A stretch of 64,000 nucleotides of DNA from JAJECS01 sp965243625 (GTDB taxonomy: Bacteria; Chloroflexota; UBA11872), in the NCBI GenBank assembly GCA_965243625.1, contig CBDEVI010000002.1, forward strand, positions 1,364,001 through 1,428,000, read 5' to 3'. Below are positions 58,408-64,000 of this stretch, one piece after another. Below the pieces are notes generated by a model. That model did no database searches. It was not told where the DNA came from and saw nothing but the letters and a program-made list of their open reading frames with translations. Numbering within the stretch: the first letter of the stretch is position 1; every line of letters starts with the position of its first letter. The position numbers and the translations under genes are program-made.

Positions 58408-58641
58408 TCATCGTTCGTCCGAGGTTTCTCGGATCACATCGGTCACCGTCCTCGGAGGTGAGCCACGGCGAAGCCTGACTGGCGGGGAAAGGAATCTCAG
58501 AATGAACGGCTGGGCAGCGGTGTCGTCCGCAATCCTCGCAGCCGATTGGCCCAATGGACGCGAGAACGCCGACCCAGTTTCGGCGCCTCGACCAAGTCTT
58601 TGCGCAGCGAGATTCGCCAAGAATGGTGAGCTTACCGCCAT
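58408..58641 (-). CDS. Candidate graspetide precursor 1
   Basis: 77 residues from the ATG at 58641, which has AGGAG five to six bases upstream; the frame is open to 58761 but without such a site. MAVSSPFLANLAAQRLG begins the leader. QPFILRFLS is the leader-type motif, and PPRTVTDVIRETSDER is the putative core. It aligns with precursor 2 over the last 36 residues with a single gap, sharing PF-x-x-RF, PP-x-T and RET(S/T)DE. First gene of a four-gene coupled operon with the ATP-grasp ligase and the three-TM protein. Confidence 0.65.
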   Translation of the reverse strand: MAVSSPFLANLAAQRLGRGAETGSAFSRPLGQSAARIADDTAAQPFILRFLSPPVRLRRGSPPRTVTDVIRETSDER

Positions 58642-59146
58642 CGAGACTCCTGCCTGAGCACTTGCTCCGTACAAAGCATAGCGCGCCGCTGCGTGTGAAT
58701 GAAAATATTGGCAGTGATGCAGACCCAGCTGTTCTCCGGGCCGGTCGCGAACTGTCGGCACAGAGACGTATCGGCCCTCGGGCGTCGCAGCCTTACAAAG
58801 GACTATACGCTCATGGCGCTAACCGCATCTTGAAAACAGGATGCAGCAAGGCCAAGCGGCCGAACACGATACCCGCGAGTTGCAACAGCCGATGCAGCGC
58901 ACGACGCTCCCGCGCCATTTGGTTTTTCCGCCTCAGGCATCAAAGGCCCTGTAGGAACCCGGTCAAATAGCCCAGTAGTGCCTAGGCACCGTGGGAATAC
59001 TGTGGCAAGACTCTTGAGCGCGACGCGCGATCCATGCGCGGTTCCGTCTGCGCTCAGATGTTATGTACAGGCTAGCCTGAGTCAGCCTTCTGGTCGTGGG
59101 ACGCCAGCGCCACAGAAAGCCTCAAACGGATGGAGCAGAATCCATC
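58642..59146. other. Intergenic region, promoter side of the precursor operon
   Basis: About 500 bases between the DUF499 gene's stop and the precursor start; both are on the minus strand. The precursor operon promoter should lie here, but I could not pick convincing -35/-10 boxes. Long open frames on the plus strand look like shadows. Confidence 0.4.
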
Positions 59147-61909
59147 CTACGACCTCTTCACGATTACCTTGTCGCTCAGCCCAAGGTCAGCGAGGATTTG
59201 CGTTAGCTCCCTCTCCATGTTTCGCGCATGCGCGGAGTCGACGGTCACTGAGAAGTCGACCGTCACCAGGAGATCATCGCCAGCGTGCAGCTTTGGAATA
59301 AGCCGTGTGCCCAACCGGTTCCAAATCTCCGGCGGCACGGGTCCGGTAAGCCGAAGGGTCGTGGTGCCAGCGCCGGGACCAGGGCCAACGATCGGTGGTG
59401 GTTCGGGATCCGGCGGCGGTTCGGGACCTGGATCTGTCCCGTTGTCCGGTTTCGGCGGCGGACTTTCACCGGCCGCCTTGAGTTCATCAGCTTTGGCCTT
59501 GGTGATAAGGAATACATCAGACTCAAACGCCACTTCCTCCGGTAGTACAGGTTCCCCATACCACAAGCGCTCAAAACCGCCGTCGGGCTCTGCGCCGGAC
59601 GCAAGGCCGAAATCACCGCGCGCCACAAAGTCGACGATCTGCCGTCGCAGGATTGCGTCAGGATCGATCAGACGCGTCAGCGCGCCTGTGAGGAAACTTT
59701 GACGCAGGCTCAGCAGCGGCCAGGCCGCCGCCTCTCTGAACGCGGGCGGCCAATGGCGGTCGATGTACCCCGCGCCCACCGATTCGTTGAGAAGCGCCTC
59801 GGACTTCAGGGCGCTGATGATCCGTCCGCAGAGGGTCTCACTGGCACTGGAGTGTCCGGCGCCCAGATCGATGATCTTGAGCCCGTTGCTTTCACGGGTG
59901 TCGGCAAGAGCCACGAACCGATAGGCGGCCCAAACTTCGTCCTTTGCAGCCTGCTCCGCCTCGCGGAGGCTGGTCCGCACTTCAGACCGTTCCGCGCTGT
60001 CAAATTCGCTGCCGAGAACACCCCTGCGCACCTCCGCTTCCACTCGCCGCCACGCCAGCCACATTTCGACTTTGTCGCGAAGCTCCCGCCCTGGCCTCCG
60101 CGCGCACCAGACCAGGGAACCGGGGTACAGCCGGGGAGAACTACCCCGTTCCCTGGTCCATCGGCCAATTCCCTCGACGACCCTCCTTGCCTGCCACTCC
60201 ATCTCCGGATCGAGAACGACCAGGGTGAGGCGCGACGAGTCCTGGACTGCAGCACTGTCCTGCGGGAAGAAGACGAGCGGAACGGTCGTACCAGCCTTGA
60301 AGGCGTCTTCGACAAGCCGGCGAATCGCTGGCCTGACCTCGGTTTCCTCGTCGAGGGAGGCGCGCCGGTCGCTCACCACCTTCTTCAGGGTCGCCTGATG
60401 GTGGATCACGTAGCCGTCGGTTCCATACCGGCGCACGAAGAAGCTGCGCGCCTCCAGCGCATTCGCCATGCTGTCGACGGTCGTGGTCTCGACCTCCGGC
60501 TCACCCAGCGCGAATCGCAGTTCCGGCAGGTGCGCCACCTTTTCGAACTGTCCCCCGGACGACTCGAAAAGGACTGCCGTGCCTACCCGCCGATGGATAT
60601 CCCGCAGCGCTCCCTTGGTGTCCGCGTCAAGTGCCCTGGCATGGGCCATCGGTCCCGCAAGGTCGGCTTCGATTGCCACGTCGAGCCGTGTCTCTCCCAG
60701 TTGACCGAGAACGACAGCACGAAACTCGGGCACGTGCAACGGTGCCGAGCCCAATGTAATCAGCGGCTCGGTTCGAGCTTGTCGAAACTGCTCGCGCGAA
60801 GCCCACGAGATCCACTGCGCCAGCATGGCCAGGGCGCCGCGGGTCTGCTGAAACTGGGGGAGCGCTTGCCACTTGCGTTGAAAGACCGAAAGCGTCGCCG
60901 GATGGAAGGGGTAGCACGCTTCGAATCGGCCTCTCAAGAACTCCTTGGCCCGGTCCTCCGTCGTCGCTGTATCCACAGCCAGCCACTCGGGCGGAAGCCG
61001 GGCGGTGCGCTCGAAGCACCAGTCGGCGTAGGCCCTGGCAACCCGCTTGCGAATGCGAGGCTTGCCCAGATCCTCGAAGAGCCGCCGACGCACGACCTCG
61101 CTTATTTCGGACTCGTCATTGGCGATTAGATCCCGCGCAACGCGCCGCACCACCTTGGTAATCCGTTCCTGCCATTGCTGGTCCCAATCGGTCATTTCCA
61201 CCTGGCTGCGCGGCAGGCTGATGACCGCTGCAGCTTGCGTGGTGCCGGTCGCGGCGACGGTTAGGTTCTGCAGAAACGCATGAAAGCTGTCGGCCATTCC
61301 ACGATGGCGGTTCACGAAGTTCAGCACTTCATCGAACAGCAGCAGCACCGGGGCGTCCGCGGCGGCGAAGACTCGGGCCAGCGCATCGGTGCCTGGTGGA
61401 GCAGTTCGCGCGGTGGCGCCCAGGGCGGCGACGCCCGCGTCGCCCGCCAGCTGGCGGGCCAAATCGATCCAGGGCGTCTCGCGCCCCTCGGTCGGATCCC
61501 AGGCGTTGCCGACGAAAACGCCGACGCGGGCCGAAGGCACGATCGCGATCCCCGACATGGTGAGCAGTTCCGACACTCCCGGCATCCGAGCGGCTTCCGG
61601 ACCGGCGGTGGCCAGGTGATACAGCGCAGTTAGCGTGTGAGTCTTGCCGCCGCCGAACTGCGTGATGAGCGCCAAAACCGGCGCTGTGTTCTCAGTCCGT
61701 CCGGACAGCCGACGCAGCACCATGCCGGCGTGCTCGGTCAGCGCGCGGGTAAAGCATGTGCGGGAGAAGAATTGCGCAGGGTCCCGGTAATCCAGGGGCG
61801 CGGTGCCCGCCACCACCTGCTCAAGGGCGATGGCGAACTCGTCGGGACTGAAGGATCGACCTTCCCGAACTTCCCGGCGGAGAGTTACGACTCGATACCA
61901 GGGATCCAT
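59147..61909 (-). CDS. DUF499 anti-phage-associated ATPase
   Basis: 920 residues. Walker A FGGGKTHTL is at about 85-93 and Walker B PVLLLFDEVLNFV has D193/E194. RFEACYPFHPATLSVFQRKW and QTRGALAMLAQWI are typical DUF499 segments. The C-terminus has a Pro-rich linker (about 818-850) followed by a small domain (PVPPEIWNRLGTRLIPKLHA to the end). DUF499 ATPases are encoded with DUF1156 methyltransferases and helicases in DISARM-related defence loci. Here the DUF1156 gene lies directly upstream, with only a small ORF between them. Confidence 0.85.
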   Translation of the reverse strand: MDPWYRVVTLRREVREGRSFSPDEFAIALEQVVAGTAPLDYRDPAQFFSRTCFTRALTEHAGMVLRRLSGRTENTAPVLALITQFGGGKTHTLTALYHLATAGPEAARMPGVSELLTMSGIAIVPSARVGVFVGNAWDPTEGRETPWIDLARQLAGDAGVAALGATARTAPPGTDALARVFAAADAPVLLLFDEVLNFVNRHRGMADSFHAFLQNLTVAATGTTQAAAVISLPRSQVEMTDWDQQWQERITKVVRRVARDLIANDESEISEVVRRRLFEDLGKPRIRKRVARAYADWCFERTARLPPEWLAVDTATTEDRAKEFLRGRFEACYPFHPATLSVFQRKWQALPQFQQTRGALAMLAQWISWASREQFRQARTEPLITLGSAPLHVPEFRAVVLGQLGETRLDVAIEADLAGPMAHARALDADTKGALRDIHRRVGTAVLFESSGGQFEKVAHLPELRFALGEPEVETTTVDSMANALEARSFFVRRYGTDGYVIHHQATLKKVVSDRRASLDEETEVRPAIRRLVEDAFKAGTTVPLVFFPQDSAAVQDSSRLTLVVLDPEMEWQARRVVEGIGRWTRERGSSPRLYPGSLVWCARRPGRELRDKVEMWLAWRRVEAEVRRGVLGSEFDSAERSEVRTSLREAEQAAKDEVWAAYRFVALADTRESNGLKIIDLGAGHSSASETLCGRIISALKSEALLNESVGAGYIDRHWPPAFREAAAWPLLSLRQSFLTGALTRLIDPDAILRRQIVDFVARGDFGLASGAEPDGGFERLWYGEPVLPEEVAFESDVFLITKAKADELKAAGESPPPKPDNGTDPGPEPPPDPEPPPIVGPGPGAGTTTLRLTGPVPPEIWNRLGTRLIPKLHAGDDLLVTVDFSVTVDSAHARNMERELTQILADLGLSDKVIVKRS

Positions 61910-61912
61910 GTT

Positions 61913-62131
61913 CTAGGTCGCTTCAGGCGTGAGAACGACAGCGGCACCGAATGTCTCACGAACGCATCCCTTGCCTGCTGCTCCAAGATTCTGACCTCGG
62001 AACTCGTAGGGATCGCCGTCGACAGAGAATGCTCTCGGTTCCCCAGAATGAACTTGAGCCGTGCCTCCATCAAGCCATCCGACTGTCGCCTCAATCGAAT
62101 CGTCTAGAGGAGTGACTATCGCGTAATCCAC
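61913..62131 (-). CDS. Small ORF between the DUF1156 and DUF499 genes
   Basis: About 72 residues from a GTG at 62131, overlapping the end of the methyltransferase gene and stopping 3 bases before the DUF499 ATG. DDSIEATVGWLDGGTAQVHS, RAFSVDGDPYEFRGQN has protein-like composition. The tight packing argues that it is translated. No family recognised. Confidence 0.45.
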   Translation of the reverse strand: MDYAIVTPLDDSIEATVGWLDGGTAQVHSGEPRAFSVDGDPYEFRGQNLGAAGKGCVRETFGAAVVLTPEAT

Positions 62132-62135
62132 CAAG

Positions 62136-64000
62136 TCACCGCGGCACTGCGAGGAGCATCGCATCGAGCAGGCGCTTTTCTTGGCTGCCGCGAGGATAGA
62201 GGGCGGAGAGAGCGTTGGCGAGACGCAGGAAGTCAGGGCCGCGGTCGTGCTCGGCCTCCAGCAAGTTGCGCAACGCCTGCGTGCGCCCCGACCCTTGAAA
62301 GAGCATCGCGATGTGGACCCGGTCCAGCGTGGTTGCCGCCAGCGTGGCTCCGACTTCGTCTCCAGCGGCCACCGCGCGGCCCTGACGCCGCGCTCGGGTG
62401 CGCGTTCCGGCAGGTTCGGCCGGGAAGAGGCTGAGCTGCGAAACGGCTGCCGCGCTGGACTCGATTTCGTCGGCCAGCGCTCCGGCTCCGGATTGGCCGA
62501 AGAACTGCCGGCTGCGCGCCGTCACTGGCAGTAGCCGCACCACGCCCTTGTTCGTCTCGATGATGCGCGAGGCCCAATCGTCCAAGTGGATCCCCAGCGG
62601 CTGGGCGAACCGCCGCACCACGTCGAAGGGCAGGCTGTAGCTGCCAGCCTGCCCGCGCGGTGCCTCGACGTCGTCCGCTCCCTCGCCCTGGCTGGTGCTT
62701 TGCAGCGTCCAGAGGAACAGCGCGGTCAGGCGGGCGTCCTCTTCCAGAGCCGCGGCTAGTCCATTGCGCGCTTGGGCTTCCTCCATACCCAGCACTTGCA
62801 AGAGGGCCTCACGTCCAACCACCTCCCACACCTTTTCCAAGTACTCGGGTAGCTTGATCTGGCGTCCCTCGGCGGTCTCCACGGAGCGGAAGCGGCTGAA
62901 GATCTCCAGCGCTGGGCCGATGCAAGCGAATACCAGGTCGGCGCCGCGAATGCCCTCGCCCTGCAAGCGCTGCATCGATTCGCCGACGCGGATGGGCAAC
63001 TCGTGAAGGACTTCGGCCCAATCGCCCTCGGGGGCGTCCTCGGGTCGCGGACGGCATATCAGGTGGACGCTGGTTTCCAGGGCGGCGGAGTCCCGAGCGC
63101 GCATTCTGGCAGATCGCTCAGTTGCAATGGGCCAGGAACCAGTAATTGTCCAACCGCCTCGGATCATCCCAGAGAGGAGCGCCTCCCAACCTTCGGTGGT
63201 CTTGTGGGCAAAGACAACCGAACCAACCCCGTCTTCGCGAAGCACGCGGCGGCCCTCGGCAAATGCCTCCGATATTGTCTTCTCGAACCATTCGCGGTCC
63301 TTCGGTCGCCCGTTGGCATGCTTGGTCTCATCCTGCACGGCCTCGCGCCGTTTGGGCGTGAGCGGATTGTTCGGATCGAATGGATCGCGTAGCAGCGGAT
63401 GCCCGGGCAGCGCACGCTTGAGCCAAACCAAGAAGAAGTCGGAAAGGTCTGCGTAAGGAATTGCGTCGTAGTACGGCGGATCGGTGAACCACACATGTGC
63501 TGACTGGTGAGGAAGAGGGTGGTCCGTTGCGTCCGCGAGCAACAGAGATGATCCGTGAGTCCTCGATATCGCGGTGGCTGTAGCATTCCGTGCTGTCGCG
63601 GTCACGGTTGCCGCAATCGAACCACTTGCCTGGGAAAAGACGTTGCTCTCTGCAAAATCCCAACCCATAGGTAGTGCGTTGCCCTTGAAAAGCTGATTGG
63701 GACATTCCACTCCGAGACTCCAATTGACAAGGCTATTGCACCGGTCCGCCAACTTGGAACAAACCATCGCCAGAAGAGCAGCACAGTCTGCGGAGACTGA
63801 TCCGCTTTCAAGCTCGCTATGAATCTCGCATGCGAGTCTCGAGAAGGAGACCGCCTGTCGGGCTGTAAACAAGTCGCCCCACTGGAGCATGCCGTATCGC
63901 TGCACACGGAATCCCAGGGTGCCAACCGGCGGTAGCGGCTCATCCGGCACTGGGCAAATCCCTTGCCGGCCGCCACTTTCCCAATCGCGGAGAACTCGAC
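62136..64000 (-). CDS. DUF1156 adenine-specific DNA methyltransferase (5' end beyond window)
   Basis: The frame is open to the right edge, so only the C-terminal ~620 residues are seen. Full-length members are about 900-1000 residues. PVPDEPLPPVGTLGFRVQRY, GMLQWGDLFT is the family's central signature. HVWFTDPPYYDAIPYADLSD carries the catalytic DPPY. DGVGSVVFAHKTTEGWEALL and SVHLICRPRP are later conserved parts. It methylates adenine as the self-marking arm of DUF499/DUF1156 defence loci. The GTG at 63950 is not the start, since coding similarity continues upstream of it. Confidence 0.85.
   Translation of the reverse strand, partial: RVLRDWESGGRQGICPVPDEPLPPVGTLGFRVQRYGMLQWGDLFTARQAVSFSRLACEIHSELESGSVSADCAALLAMVCSKLADRCNSLVNWSLGVECPNQLFKGNALPMGWDFAESNVFSQASGSIAATVTATARNATATAISRTHGSSLLLADATDHPLPHQSAHVWFTDPPYYDAIPYADLSDFFLVWLKRALPGHPLLRDPFDPNNPLTPKRREAVQDETKHANGRPKDREWFEKTISEAFAEGRRVLREDGVGSVVFAHKTTEGWEALLSGMIRGGWTITGSWPIATERSARMRARDSAALETSVHLICRPRPEDAPEGDWAEVLHELPIRVGESMQRLQGEGIRGADLVFACIGPALEIFSRFRSVETAEGRQIKLPEYLEKVWEVVGREALLQVLGMEEAQARNGLAAALEEDARLTALFLWTLQSTSQGEGADDVEAPRGQAGSYSLPFDVVRRFAQPLGIHLDDWASRIIETNKGVVRLLPVTARSRQFFGQSGAGALADEIESSAAAVSQLSLFPAEPAGTRTRARRQGRAVAAGDEVGATLAATTLDRVHIAMLFQGSGRTQALRNLLEAEHDRGPDFLRLANALSALYPRGSQEKRLLDAMLLAVPR

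Noticed and set aside
59699..61129. 476-codon plus-strand frame
   Set aside because: Antisense to the DUF499 ATPase, whose Walker motifs and family segments are clear.

Overview
The window is GC-rich bacterial DNA with many extracellular repeat domains (fibronectin III, cadherin-like, GLUG, Calx-beta, plant-type leucine-rich repeats), many decayed insertion sequences and a defence-type gene block. There are no rRNA genes, no complete tRNA and no housekeeping genes, so taxonomy is uncertain. The giant multi-domain lipoproteins resemble those of uncultured Chloroflexota and similar environmental lineages. That is an impression, not proof. Almost the whole window looks accessory.

Layout. (1) 1-2.6 kb: a VOC-family gene, then debris: a 3' tRNA-Leu fragment, half a PIN-domain toxin gene, a broken IS5-type transposase and an IS30 stub. 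(2) 2.6-18.2 kb, plus strand: a three-gene operon encoding a secreted FN3/metalloprotease-like protein, a lipoprotein with PD40 beta-propeller and LRR, and a 3049-residue lipoprotein. (3) 18.4-24.7 kb: a mobile-element graveyard with one intact IS5-family element, a frameshifted IS110, IS481/IS110 scraps, and a small cluster containing a SLATT-like membrane protein. (4) 24.7-38.3 kb, minus strand: a second copy of the same three-gene operon, inverted. The two operons share a ~230-bp upstream block with a matching promoter. The last 4.86 kb of their giant genes look base-for-base identical as an inverted repeat, although their 5' parts have diverged. (5) 38.3-50 kb: integrase, IS5 and IS110 fragments, a decapitated amidohydrolase, two small operons of secreted/membrane proteins, a DUF4143 ATPase with an unusual four-copy 22-bp repeat over its start codon, a DUF6226 gene and further debris. 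(6) 50-64 kb: a defence-type island.

The island holds a stand-alone PIN protein; a small protein plus DNA methyltransferase; an SMC/Rad50-like ATPase, a small middle protein and a PD-(D/E)XK nuclease (an ABC-three-component or Lamassu-like system); and a DUF1156 methyltransferase with a DUF499 ATPase that runs off the right edge. Between the last two, on the minus strand, is the most interesting locus: an MvdD-type ATP-grasp ligase preceded by two tandem small ORFs that share a PF-x-x-RF leader motif and a RET(S/T)DE tail, and followed by an overlapping three-TM protein. This looks like an undescribed graspetide (ester/amide cross-linked peptide) cluster embedded in a defence island.
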